A DNA stretch of 64,000 nucleotides from assembly GCA_946221025.1 (NCBI GenBank), contig CAMIMS010000004.1, positions 3,361 to 67,360 of the forward strand, given 5' to 3'. The notes beneath the pieces are model-generated. The model searched no databases, was not told the origin of the DNA, and saw only the letters and a list, made by a program, of their open reading frames with translations. This stretch comes from an uncultured Pseudoclavibacter sp. (GTDB lineage Bacteria > Actinomycetota > Actinomycetes > Actinomycetales > Microbacteriaceae). A program made the position numbers and the translations under genes. Positions 1 to 8,084 of this stretch are shown piece after piece; position 1 is the first letter of the stretch; each line of letters begins with the position of its first letter.

Positions 1-2099
1 GAGGATGAACCGTATGCCGCAGACCCGATGGCTCGCTGGCGCCCATCCCCCGGTTCTTGTCGCCAATCGATGAGCTCGGGCGGCACTTCGCGGAGGAACC
101 GGCTTGGCAGCGTCGGGTTCGATTCGCCGAACGTTGCGCGCATCATCGCCAACGTGAGAAAGAGCTGCTTTCTCGCACGGGTAATGCCGACGTAGAACAG
201 GCGCCGCTCTTCTTGCTCACCGCCCGGATCGTTGGCGGAAATGCGGTGCGGCAGCAGTTCTTCTTCGACGCCGGTGATGAATACGGCGTCGTACTCGAGC
301 CCCTTCGCGGTGTGCAGGGTCATGATCGCGACCGATCCGCTCTCGTCTTCGAGGTCATCGGCCGCTGCGACGAGCGCGACATCGGTGAGAAAGTCAACGA
401 GCGTGCCGTCCGGATGCTGGGCATCGAACTCTTTGGCGACCGATACGAACTCTTCGACGTTCGCGACGCGCGCCTCATCCTGCGGATTGTTCGTTGCCAT
501 GAGCGCGTCGATGTACTGCGACTCGCGCATGAGGTTCGTCAGCACCTCCCCCACCGGCACGGCACCGGTTGGCCGGTTCGGGTCGAGCGACTCCGCCGCC
601 TCGTCGAGCAGGGTCGACAGGTCGGTGATGGCCTTCGTGACCTTCGGGCCGAGCCCCAGCTCGGCAGCGCGACGCATCGCCTCGCGGAAGGTGATGTTCT
701 CCTGCTGGGCGAGCGACCAGATAGCCGTTTCGGTTTTCGGGCCGATGCCGCGCTTCGGGCTGTTCAGGATGCGGCGAAGCGACAGCTCATCCGCGGGGTT
801 CGCGACGGCCATCAGGTACGCGAGCGCATCTTTGATTTCGGCGCGCTCATAGAACTTCGTGCCGCCGATAAGGCGGTACGGCACAGCCGCTCGCATGAGG
901 ATTTCTTCGAGCGCGCGGGTCTGCGCGTTCGTGCGAACGAAGATCGCGATGTCTCGGTAGTTGGTGCCCGAGTCGTGCAGCCGGTGAATCTCATCCGCCA
1001 CGAACTGCGCCTCGTCATGCGCGGAATACCCGGCGAAGCCGACGATCTTCTCGCCGTTGCCCGCGGCCGACCAGAGCTTCTTGTCGTAGCGGTCGAAGTT
1101 ATTGCCGATCACGGCGTTCGCGGCGTTCAGAATGTTCTGTGTGGACCGGTAGTTCTGCTCGAGCAGAATGACGCGCGCGTTCGGAAAGTCCTTCTCGAAC
1201 TCGGTGATGTTGCGAATATCCGCACCGCGGAACGCGTAAATCGACTGGTCTGCGTCCCCCACCACGGTGAGCGAAGCCGCAGGAATGCCGCCGGTCGCAT
1301 CAAGGTCCATTCGCGTATCCAGCGGCACGTGCTCGGGAGCAACCGGCGTCGTGAGTTCGCGGATGAGGGCGTACTGCGCGTGGTTCGTGTCTTGGTACTC
1401 GTCGACCAGCACGTGCCGGAACCGGCGACGATAGGTGGCCGCGACCTCGGGGAACGCGCGGAAGAGCCAAACCGTTTGCCCGATGAGGTCGTCAAAGTCG
1501 AATGCGTGCGCACGACGCAGTTCGCGGTCGTACTGCCGGTAAATCTCGAGCAGCATGAGTTCTCGCGGGTCGCCACCCGCGACCTGCCGGGCGAACCCTT
1601 CCGGGTCGACGAGCTCGTTCTTGAGCTTTGAGATTTGCGCCTGCGCCGATGCCGGGGTGAGGCCGAGCGCATCCGCATCCAGCGATTTCACGATGCGTTT
1701 GATGAGCGCGCGCGAATCGGCCGAGTCGTAAATAGTGAATGAGTTGCCGTACCCGAGGTGCTCGGATTCGCGGCGCAGGATGCGCACGCACGCCGAGTGG
1801 AAGGTGGAGATCCACATGCCCTCAGCTGCCTGACCGAGCAGGCCCTCAACGCGCTCGCGCATCTCGGCGGCGGCTTTATTCGTGAAGGTGATGGCGAGAA
1901 TCTGACTCGGCCACGCCTCACGGTTCGCGATGAGGGATGCGATGCGGTGCGTGAGCACGCGGGTTTTGCCCGAGCCTGCGCCCGCGACGATCAGAAGCGC
2001 CGGGCCGCGATACTCAACGGCGGCGCGCTGGTGCTCGTTGAGTCCTTCGAGCAAGTGGTCGGAGGCGCTTTCGGGCGAGAGTGGAGGCAGGATCGTCAT
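1..2099 (-). CDS. pcrA: ATP-dependent DNA helicase PcrA/UvrD, C-terminus outside the window
   Basis: Superfamily 1A 3'-5' helicase acting in nucleotide excision repair and removal of recombination intermediates. Reading the minus strand from the ATG at 2099 gives an open frame of about 699 codons running off the left edge. It contains an N-terminal Q-motif region (LNEHQRAAVEY), Walker A (AGAGSGKTR), motif Ia (AITFTNKAAAEMRER), the DEYQDTN Walker B box, DADQSIYAFRGADI (motif III), LLEQNYRS (motif IV) and the late motif MTLHTAKGLEYDAVFITGVEE, so almost the whole motor is present. The residues expected beyond the edge are the basic C-terminal tail. The gene is divergent from the BI-1 gene. Identification is firm; the only gap is the missing 3' end. 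Confidence 0.95.
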   Translation of the reverse strand, partial: MTILPPLSPESASDHLLEGLNEHQRAAVEYRGPALLIVAGAGSGKTRVLTHRIASLIANREAWPSQILAITFTNKAAAEMRERVEGLLGQAAEGMWISTFHSACVRILRRESEHLGYGNSFTIYDSADSRALIKRIVKSLDADALGLTPASAQAQISKLKNELVDPEGFARQVAGGDPRELMLLEIYRQYDRELRRAHAFDFDDLIGQTVWLFRAFPEVAATYRRRFRHVLVDEYQDTNHAQYALIRELTTPVAPEHVPLDTRMDLDATGGIPAASLTVVGDADQSIYAFRGADIRNITEFEKDFPNARVILLEQNYRSTQNILNAANAVIGNNFDRYDKKLWSAAGNGEKIVGFAGYSAHDEAQFVADEIHRLHDSGTNYRDIAIFVRTNAQTRALEEILMRAAVPYRLIGGTKFYERAEIKDALAYLMAVANPADELSLRRILNSPKRGIGPKTETAIWSLAQQENITFREAMRRAAELGLGPKVTKAITDLSTLLDEAAESLDPNRPTGAVPVGEVLTNLMRESQYIDALMATNNPQDEARVANVEEFVSVAKEFDAQHPDGTLVDFLTDVALVAAADDLEDESGSVAIMTLHTAKGLEYDAVFITGVEEELLPHRISANDPGGEQEERRLFYVGITRARKQLFLTLAMMRATFGESNPTLPSRFLREVPPELIDWRQEPGDGRQRAIGSAAYGSS

Positions 2100-2314
2100 C
2101 GTCCGTCGAGTGTAAGAGGCACCACCGACATGACGAGCCGAGTGGCGGGCACGTTCACGGCGGCGACAGATGTGATGCATCCGTTTTACCGGCGGTCGGG
2201 TCGCGGATGGTGTCACTACGGGAATATCCGTTCAGCGCGCCTTGTTACCCTCAGTGACACTCGTGCGGCGACCTTATCCGCCCACGCAAGTAGTGACGAC
2301 CACGGGAGTGATCG

Positions 2315-3280
2315 ATGGCGAACGCCGCCCTTACCAACAACGACTTCTTCAACGGCAAGACCAGCCAGCGCACGGAATCGGGCATTCCGGTTCCGCCGCA
2401 GGGCTACCAGCAGCAGTTTGGCCAGGAGGGCCAGCAGCAGTTCGGCCGCAACCAGTTCGGCCAGTACGCCGCGCAGGGTCAGCAGCAGCAGCCGGGCATG
2501 CCCTTCCCGCAGGCGAGCCAGCAGGCTCCGCAGTGGGGTGGGCCGCAGGCGCCGTCGCCCGAGCAGCTGAACAACCAGTTCAACGCCCCCGCCGCGACCC
2601 GCGACCAGATGGACCGCATGTCCTACGAGGACGTCATCGCGAAGACCGCTGGCCTGTTCGCGGTCGTGCTTCTCGCGGCGGCGGTCGCGTGGATCTTCCC
2701 GCTGCTGACCTTCGTCGGCGCGATCGGTGGTCTCGTGCTCGGCATCATTCTCGCGTTCAAGCGCACCCCGGCTCCGGGTCTTTCGTTCGCCTTCGCGGTG
2801 ATGGAGGGATTCCTCGCCGGTGGTATGTCGAGCATTCTTGAGGCGCAGTACGGCGGCATCGTCTTCCAGGCGCTCCTCGCGACGGCCTGCGTGATCGGTG
2901 TGACGCTGCTGCTGTTCATGAACGGTAAGGTGCGCACCTCGCCGAAGATGACGCAGTTCTTCGCGATCGCCGGTCTTGGCTACCTCGCGTTCAGCCTCGT
3001 GAACTTCGGCCTGATGCTCTTCGGCGCCGGTCAGCAGTTCGGCACCTGGGGTCTTCGCTCGATCGAGGTCTTCGGTATTCCGGTCGGCATTCTCATCGGT
3101 ATCTTCGCCGTGGTGATGGGCGCCTACATGCTCATCTCGGACTTCGAGTTCATCAAGAACGGTGTTGAGGGTGGCGCGCCGCGCGCGTTCGGCTGGATCG
3201 CCGCGTACTCGCTCGTCTCGACCGTGGTGTACATCTACATTGAGATCCTGCGCATCATCGCGATCTTCCGCGAGAACTAG
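2315..3280 (+). CDS. Bax inhibitor-1/YccA family membrane protein
   Basis: 321-residue protein. Residues 1 to about 105 form a Gln/Gly/Pro-rich disordered tail with repeated QQQFGQ-type units. After it come seven hydrophobic segments, starting with the LFAVVLLAAAVAWIFPLLTF stretch, in the order and spacing of actinobacterial BI-1/YccA proteins (usual core about 230 residues). The family is linked to ion leak and membrane-stress responses; the exact bacterial role is unsettled. The ATG at 2315 is preceded by GGGAG about seven bases upstream. The gene is monocistronic, with a strong terminator 20 bases after the stop. The Gln-rich tail resembles those on the two DUF4190 proteins at 18-20 kb. 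Confidence 0.85.
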   Translation: MANAALTNNDFFNGKTSQRTESGIPVPPQGYQQQFGQEGQQQFGRNQFGQYAAQGQQQQPGMPFPQASQQAPQWGGPQAPSPEQLNNQFNAPAATRDQMDRMSYEDVIAKTAGLFAVVLLAAAVAWIFPLLTFVGAIGGLVLGIILAFKRTPAPGLSFAFAVMEGFLAGGMSSILEAQYGGIVFQALLATACVIGVTLLLFMNGKVRTSPKMTQFFAIAGLGYLAFSLVNFGLMLFGAGQQFGTWGLRSIEVFGIPVGILIGIFAVVMGAYMLISDFEFIKNGVEGGAPRAFGWIAAYSLVSTVVYIYIEILRIIAIFREN

Positions 3281-3298
3281 CCACTCGCATAAAGGATG

Positions 3299-3328
3299 GG
3301 GCCGGCCCGGTTGGGTCGGCCCCATTTC
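3299..3328 (+). terminator. Rho-independent terminator after the BI-1 gene
   Basis: A GGGGCCGGCCC arm and a GGGTCGGCCCC arm form an 11-bp stem (one G-U pair) with a short loop, followed by ATTT. It lies just after the stop codon at 3280. Confidence 0.8.
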
Positions 3329-3381
3329 TGTGTTTAGGGGGCTTCATGGTCGGTGGGACGCATTCGCTGACTTCAGATCGT

Positions 3382-3912
3382 TCATGAGTCGCGCTCGCGC
3401 GCCCACCAGGGAATCCACCAATCCTCGTTAATGCGCCGGCGGCTTCCCTTCTTTTGCGCATCTTCGTTGAGGCGCCTCACGATGATCCGACGCTCGTTCA
3501 GCCGCTGCTCTCGTAGCCACGGCGGGGTTGAGTAATACTGCGGCAACGCTCCCACGAGGATGTCGAGTATGGCGAGCGGATTGGTGACAAACAAGACAAA
3601 CGCGACGATGAACACCATCATAATCTCGAGAGGAACCCTCCAACCGTACGCCCGATCAAGCGAGGCCAGCAATATGACGACCGGTATACAAAAGAGGCCA
3701 ACAATAGCAGTCGGCCATGCAGCAACCAGTCCGCGTTCATAGATCAGTGCACGCCGAGAACGAAACAAAAGCAATTCAACTGGGGCATCGACTTGCAATG
3801 GGCGGCATTGTGCGGCGAAGTATCCCCTTCCTTGCCAGAAACGCTTTAGCATCGACAGGAAGTAGGCACCCAGTAGCGGGGGGCCCGCCAGTATTATGAT
3901 CACGAGAATCAA
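3382..3912 (-). CDS. Unrecognised membrane protein, paralogue A of the island family
   Basis: 176-residue protein with a TTG start at 3912, supported by a GGAGG about nine bases upstream. It has an N-terminal hydrophobic helix (about 1-20), a cytosolic stretch with VDAPVELLLFRS, two more hydrophobic helices (about 62-85 and 90-118), and a charged C-terminal tail beginning PQYYSTPPWLREQRL and ending EDWWIPWWARERDS. The same order of helices and the same tail occur in the protein at 7476-8084, and tail fragments are found at 7363-7479 and 4264-4315. I do not recognise the family. Position beside a WXG-type secretion locus makes an immunity or accessory role possible, but that is inference. Confidence 0.7.
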   Translation of the reverse strand: MILVIIILAGPPLLGAYFLSMLKRFWQGRGYFAAQCRPLQVDAPVELLLFRSRRALIYERGLVAAWPTAIVGLFCIPVVILLASLDRAYGWRVPLEIMMVFIVAFVLFVTNPLAILDILVGALPQYYSTPPWLREQRLNERRIIVRRLNEDAQKKGSRRRINEDWWIPWWARERDS

Positions 3913-5070
3913 GCTTTCACCCTCCGCAGTCGGTGATTCTTCCTAGTATCACGTAACACAAGAGTCTTTCCTTCGGCATACTCGGGATAGTTTGATTCGG
4001 GGCCCGAATTACGCTTCTCACCCTGCATAAACGCAACGGTCCGCTATCGACGGATTGGATGATTGTGATCCAGTTCATGAGGGGATGGCTACATTCCGCG
4101 ATCAGGGCACTGCACGCTACCTATTCGTCGAACAACATACTATCCCTGGTAGAACTTCATAACAGAACTAGATGACTGGAACACATCAGCCATATCGATG
4201 GGTGTCGACACTCCCCGACGCACAGTCGGCTTGGGCCAAGGACTCCTTGAGGATGGCACCCTACCGCTCTTACGGGCGTCTTCGTCGAGGCGCTTCACTT
4301 TTAGTCGTTGATAATCTAATCACGTCATGCCTATCGACAGGGCATTCGCCGATCGCCTCGGCGAAACGCCCAGCAATGCGTGGCACAAACGGTTGGTAAC
4401 GCAACCTCCAGACTTCGAACAGAATGGACGAACCGACGAACTAAATAGATATCCGTCCCCACTCATACGCGCTACCTAGCACGACTAGTACCGGTACATG
4501 CGTAAGTACTGTCGACCGATCCGGAACCGAAGTTCATTGCGTACTCATAACGTAACGCGTGTCTTGATCCGATCAAACGAATGTTTATCGACAAGTCAAC
4601 CCGATGAGTACCGAACTCCACTATATTGCGTCCTCACGAGACTCGAGTCATTACCCAGATCGTGAATCACGCGACAATTGCCGAAGGCACGACGAGAACT
4701 TTTACCAGCGCCAATACTCTGCCCGAGAGCCACTCTGCTGTCTGATAGACGACCGGGGCCGCCTTACCTGATCAGCGGCAGGCACACCTCCGGGGACGCG
4801 CTCCGTTGTCACGCGTCCTGACAACATGCAATGAACTTTTCTACACACATCTCGTTCGTGGCGGACATGAACCCCATTCCGACGCTAGATGCCCCTCACG
4901 GCAGCACCCAGCTTCGACAGTCAAAGCTTCCATGCAGGGACACGATGGGACTTATCCACAGAGCCTGCCCGGTCGGGGCCGACGAAGAGCCTGACGGATA
5001 GGATGTTGGGCAAGTGCTTCCGGCTACGTCGGATCTAGGGCACGAGCAATTGGGATGTGGGGCAATACTG
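3913..5070. other. Lower-GC gap of about 1.1 kb without a convincing gene
   Basis: The GC content drops visibly compared with the flanking housekeeping genes and stop codons are frequent in all frames. Only short open frames occur (75 codons at 4172, 62 at 4806, 44 at 4868 on the plus strand); none has a recognisable motif or a good ribosome binding site. A fragment related to the paralogue-family tail lies at 4264-4315. The region probably holds decayed accessory genes and the promoter of the gene at 5071, which I could not place. Confidence 0.5.
4264..4315 (-). pseudogene. Small decayed fragment of the paralogue-family C-terminus
   Basis: Read on the minus strand this stretch gives QRLKVKRLDEDARKSGR, which lines up with RRIIVRRLNEDAQKKGSR of the protein at 3382-3912. 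About 80 percent of the bases match over the best 30 positions. The similarity stops on both sides and there is no start, so it looks like a relic of another copy. The call rests on a short alignment. Confidence 0.5.
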
Positions 5071-6021
5071 ATGATGTTCGGCGCGAACACAGACGAACTA
5101 CGCGCATTCGCGACTGATTCTCACGCAATATGCGACGATCTTCACGCAAGGGCGGACAGGCTTCGAGCGGTGACCTCTCAGCTCGCATGGACGGGCCTTG
5201 ATGCACATCACTGGCGTAACACGTTCAATGAGACGATAAACACACTCATTCTACTTGGAGAACTAACCGAATCATCGATAGCACAAGAACTCCGAACTCA
5301 GGCTGACCAGCAAGATCGCGCGTCCGCCGGCACGCCAGTCGCAAGTGGGTTGGCAAACACTTTTACCTACAGGGACACTTTGGGTGCAGTTGATACGCTC
5401 AAAGAATCTCTAAATAAACACGTTGGGTTCGATGTCACTCTTGATGACGTACTTGAATGGATTAAGGGTGTTCTTGAATCCATTCGGAAGATCCTGGAAG
5501 AGTACATACGTAGACTCACTGAGCTCGCAGCGATCGACTGGACTGCACTACTCATTTCCCTCTTTCATGACGAGAATTTCCTCAAGCTACTCTCGGGTTT
5601 GGAGGAACTTTCTCGGGGTCTTGGGGTGTTCGGCGCGTTCGTCACTGGTCTCTTTGCGGGCGTTAAGAGATTTGCCTATGACCTTCAGAACTATCCCAAT
5701 ATGCCGCTTGAGATGCGTATCATCAGAGCCTTGGTAGATGGAGGATTGAACTTCGGCGGGACGTTTCTGGGAGCTTACTATGGCGAGCTAGCTGGGGCGG
5801 CGTTGGGCGGGGCCATTGCAGGAACCGGCGGAGCCGCGGCCGGAACAGCCGCCGGGCCAGGTTACGGAACAGCCGCGGGGGGCGGTGTCGGTCTAATCAC
5901 TGGTGCTGGATTAGGTGGCCTAATCGGTTCAATGGTGGGCGGTTGGCTCGCGGGCACTGCCGCAGATATGTTCGCCGATTGGCTTCTGGACGATTTCTTC
6001 GCCCCGAACGAGTACAGATAA
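5071..6021 (+). CDS. WXG100-domain protein with glycine-zipper C-terminus, candidate type VII secretion effector
   Basis: 316 residues from the ATG at 5071; an upstream in-frame GTG at 5014 would add 19 residues. The ATG is preferred because it puts the WTG motif at residues 40-42, the usual place in WXG100 proteins. Residues 1 to about 95 look like the helix-WXG-helix hairpin exported by ESX/type VII systems. Residues 110-215 are helical and amphipathic. Residues 224-300 are packed with Gly/Ala in GxxxG spacing (for example FLGAYYGELAGAALGGAIAG) with hydrophobic stretches, as in glycine-zipper membrane-inserting proteins; the end is acidic (DWLLDDFF). GC is lower than in neighbouring housekeeping genes. 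No enzymatic toxin motif is seen. Secretion and pore formation are inferred, not shown. Confidence 0.6.
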   Translation: MMFGANTDELRAFATDSHAICDDLHARADRLRAVTSQLAWTGLDAHHWRNTFNETINTLILLGELTESSIAQELRTQADQQDRASAGTPVASGLANTFTYRDTLGAVDTLKESLNKHVGFDVTLDDVLEWIKGVLESIRKILEEYIRRLTELAAIDWTALLISLFHDENFLKLLSGLEELSRGLGVFGAFVTGLFAGVKRFAYDLQNYPNMPLEMRIIRALVDGGLNFGGTFLGAYYGELAGAALGGAIAGTGGAAAGTAAGPGYGTAAGGGVGLITGAGLGGLIGSMVGGWLAGTAADMFADWLLDDFFAPNEYR

Positions 6022-6052
6022 TACTAGCACCCCCAGAAAGCTTGTTCAGGAA

Positions 6053-6568
6053 TTGCAAGACATCGCCAACGATTCAGAACTTGGAACGCTTCGCTTGGCG
6101 TTGCCAAATGGCTGGGTTGAGCTAGGGAAGCGACCAAGGACCCGCGTTCATGCTTATTCGCCTCTTGCGCGAACCTGGGTATCTCCGACGGCTGAATACC
6201 CTTTTAGGGCATCTTTGACTGCGGTTCTTCGCGCGGACGGACCCGGATCCACAGAGGCACATCATTCAGAAGAGACTATTGAGTTGTCGAATCAACTCAA
6301 TGACGCGCAGGTCCTGGAATCAACCCCATGGCGGCGCTCTTTTATTGCACTGCGAGATAAGTCACGGCTTCAAGATGCGGACATGTGGTCGCACGCAGTA
6401 ATACTATCAATCAGCAATGAAAACGAAAGCGTGGTCTGGCACCTCTGGACTACCCGAAGCGATCGGACGCGCGTCTCGGTGGTACTTTCAAGACATTGGC
6501 GTGACGATTTGTCTGATGTCGACAGTTTCGACGAATTAGACTCATCACTTGAATTTATCCATAAGTAG
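6053..6568 (+). CDS. Unrecognised small protein in the WXG locus, possibly Mog1/PsbP-like
   Basis: 171 codons from a TTG at 6053. No ATG, GTG or TTG lies in frame between this and the upstream stop near 5922, so the start is weakly supported; a partial CAGGAA lies directly before it. It begins 31 bases after the WXG gene and is probably co-transcribed. The pattern LPNGWVEL, then alternating strands (FRASLTAVL, HAVILSISN, VVWHLWTT, RVSVVLSR) and a closing helix FDELDSSLEFI recalls Mog1/PsbP-fold families such as LpqN or DUF1795. DUF1795 proteins act as chaperones for membrane-inserting effectors in type VI systems. This is a fold-level impression only. Confidence 0.5.
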   Translation: MQDIANDSELGTLRLALPNGWVELGKRPRTRVHAYSPLARTWVSPTAEYPFRASLTAVLRADGPGSTEAHHSEETIELSNQLNDAQVLESTPWRRSFIALRDKSRLQDADMWSHAVILSISNENESVVWHLWTTRSDRTRVSVVLSRHWRDDLSDVDSFDELDSSLEFIHK

Positions 6569-6632
6569 ATTATGCGCTAATGGCTGCGAAAGATAATGAA
6601 CAAGGGCGCTTGACTCAGGAAGCTACCAAAGC

Positions 6633-7169
6633 ATGATGCTTCAGGCTCCAAATCAGATTGATGTGAACATCATTTCTTCGCTTGGTAGATGGCGGTATGG
6701 CCTTTGTCGAGAGGACGAATGGATCCATGTCACTGGCGGACCCCAACATGAGACCGTGGAACTCCGAGTACCTATTAGCACCTGTCCCGTGCTTCTCTCG
6801 AAGGTTTTGGGCATACGCCCCACTTACCTTCCGATTGGGCTTTCGAACGTGATCCTGCAAAGGGACCAGCTGCTGCCCCTGTGGGATTCCGAACTTGAAC
6901 ACGCACGAGAACGCATTGCTGAAATCTTTGCCATGAGCACCCCCGGGATAACTCCAGAGGGTGAACAGCTACTTTTTGGTTCTCAACTCGCAGACCAGGA
7001 CTGGTTCGCATCGCAACTTCTTATTGACCAGGGAGAAATGAACATCGTTGCTCTGCGAATGAGGTTCGGATACTTGATTGGCGAAGCCTCTGAAGAAGAG
7101 GTCGAACTAGAACCCATGGCTCCCTACAACTACTGGGGATTAGTAATGGAGACCCTACTCAACACTTGA
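6633..7169 (+). CDS. Unrecognised protein in the WXG locus, possible immunity or EspG-like partner
   Basis: 178-residue soluble protein starting at tandem ATGs (6633/6636), 64 bases after the preceding gene and on the same strand. N-terminal strands (DVNIISSLGRWRYGL, EWIHVTGG, ETVELRVPI) are followed by a helical middle (LPLWDSELEHARERIAEIF) and an acidic C-terminus ending in a helix (YNYWGLVMETLL). No signal peptide or membrane segment is visible. The layout is vaguely like ESX-associated EspG proteins but it is much shorter. As third gene behind a WXG effector candidate, an immunity or adaptor role is a reasonable guess, no more. Confidence 0.45.
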   Translation: MMLQAPNQIDVNIISSLGRWRYGLCREDEWIHVTGGPQHETVELRVPISTCPVLLSKVLGIRPTYLPIGLSNVILQRDQLLPLWDSELEHARERIAEIFAMSTPGITPEGEQLLFGSQLADQDWFASQLLIDQGEMNIVALRMRFGYLIGEASEEEVELEPMAPYNYWGLVMETLLNT

Positions 7170-7362
7170 CTCCTCACGCAGGATGGTTCGCTCTTCGGCA
7201 CCTGGCGCAGCAACATGGAATCTACCCTGTACCATGAACTATCCCCTGCCCAGGGTACTGACTTAGATTTAGCAATACACACTCTCAACGGTGAATACGT
7301 CTGACATAAACATCACAGGGGCGCAGACAACTTCAGCTCAATCAGGAATAGCAGTGGTGTCG

Positions 7363-7479
7363 CTAAAACTTAGCGCGTGCCCGCAAGAGAATCCACCACT
7401 CCTCGTTAATCCACCTGCGGCTGCCCTTCTTTTGGGCATCTTCATTGAGACGTTTCACGATGATCCGAAACGCACTCAT
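7363..7479 (-). pseudogene. Truncated duplicate of the paralogue-family C-terminal tail
   Basis: A 38-codon frame whose ATG overlaps the TGA of the gene at 7476-8084. It reads FRIIVKRLNEDAQKKGSRR, then WINEEWWILLRAR, matching the tail of the protein at 3382-3912 (IIVRRLNEDAQKKGSRR, EDWWIPWWARER) more closely than its immediate neighbour. The membrane part of the gene is missing and the final WWIPWW box is damaged. It looks like the leftover of a recombined or deleted third copy. Confidence 0.7.
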
Positions 7480-8084
7480 CGGTAACGCTCGTGCGCCCAC
7501 CAGGGAATCCACCAATCCTCACTAATCGGTTTCTTGCGGCGCTCGAAGTTGTTGAGGCGGTACGCCACGAGCCGACGTTCTGCGAGACGCTGCTTCCGCA
7601 ACCACGGGGGCGTTGAGTAGTACTGCGGCAGGTCCGGACCGTAGGCATAGACACATGCAACAGCGAACACCACTGCACACGCGAGAACCATCATCACGAG
7701 CCCCAGACCGGCAAGGAAGTCGTTCTCCATGCTTGCGCCTCGCACAATCCACCTGAACCCGATCACGAAGATCGGGAGACCGATCGTCGTGATGACGAGA
7801 TTGCGCCAAACCTCGACGTCCTGCCGCAGGGCATCGGCCGTTTCACTACGCAGCGCATAGATATGCGCGTCGACGGGAACCGCCTGAAATGCCGCTCGCG
7901 CTTCGGGAGTTTTCCCGGTCCACCGACTCCACGAAATCCGAAACGTCACCACGGTCATCAAGGCCAACAGCCCGATCCCGAGCAAATCGGCTTCGCCTGA
8001 AAAGGGGGATGAGTCCTCGGTGGCTGCGGACTGAATAGGCCCGGCGATCATGATGAGCCGTGTTACCAGCCGCCCTACTCCCAC
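7476..8084 (-). CDS. Unrecognised membrane protein, paralogue B of the island family
   Basis: 202 codons from the GTG at 8084, which overlaps the last codons of guaA; an in-frame ATG at 8051 is an alternative start. It has a hydrophobic N-terminal helix (LLGIGLLALMTVVTF), a cytosolic part with FQAVPVDAHIYALRS, two central helices and the tail PQYYSTPPWLRKQRL, SEDWWIPWWAHERYR. The tail and helix order match the protein at 3382-3912; the N-terminal halves have diverged more. Family unknown. The two intact copies flank the WXG locus, one on each side, on the strand opposite to it. Confidence 0.7.
   Translation of the reverse strand: MGVGRLVTRLIMIAGPIQSAATEDSSPFSGEADLLGIGLLALMTVVTFRISWSRWTGKTPEARAAFQAVPVDAHIYALRSETADALRQDVEVWRNLVITTIGLPIFVIGFRWIVRGASMENDFLAGLGLVMMVLACAVVFAVACVYAYGPDLPQYYSTPPWLRKQRLAERRLVAYRLNNFERRKKPISEDWWIPWWAHERYR

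Noticed and set aside
57..1631. Long plus-strand open frame of 524 codons
   Set aside because: It is antisense to pcrA, whose helicase motifs are unmistakable on the minus strand; Arg/Val-rich shadow of a high-GC gene.
2210..2260. Eight-base inverted repeat GTGTCACT/AGTGACAC upstream of the BI-1 gene
   Set aside because: Short arms 35 bases apart are expected by chance in 64 kb; no other support for an operator.
4868..5002. 44-codon frame ahead of the WXG gene
   Set aside because: No ribosome binding site, no recognisable motif, and it ends in a stop before the WXG start; kept as part of the decayed gap.
3913..7362. Insertion sequence or prophage as explanation for the low-GC island
   Set aside because: No transposase, integrase, terminal inverted repeats or target-site duplication could be seen.
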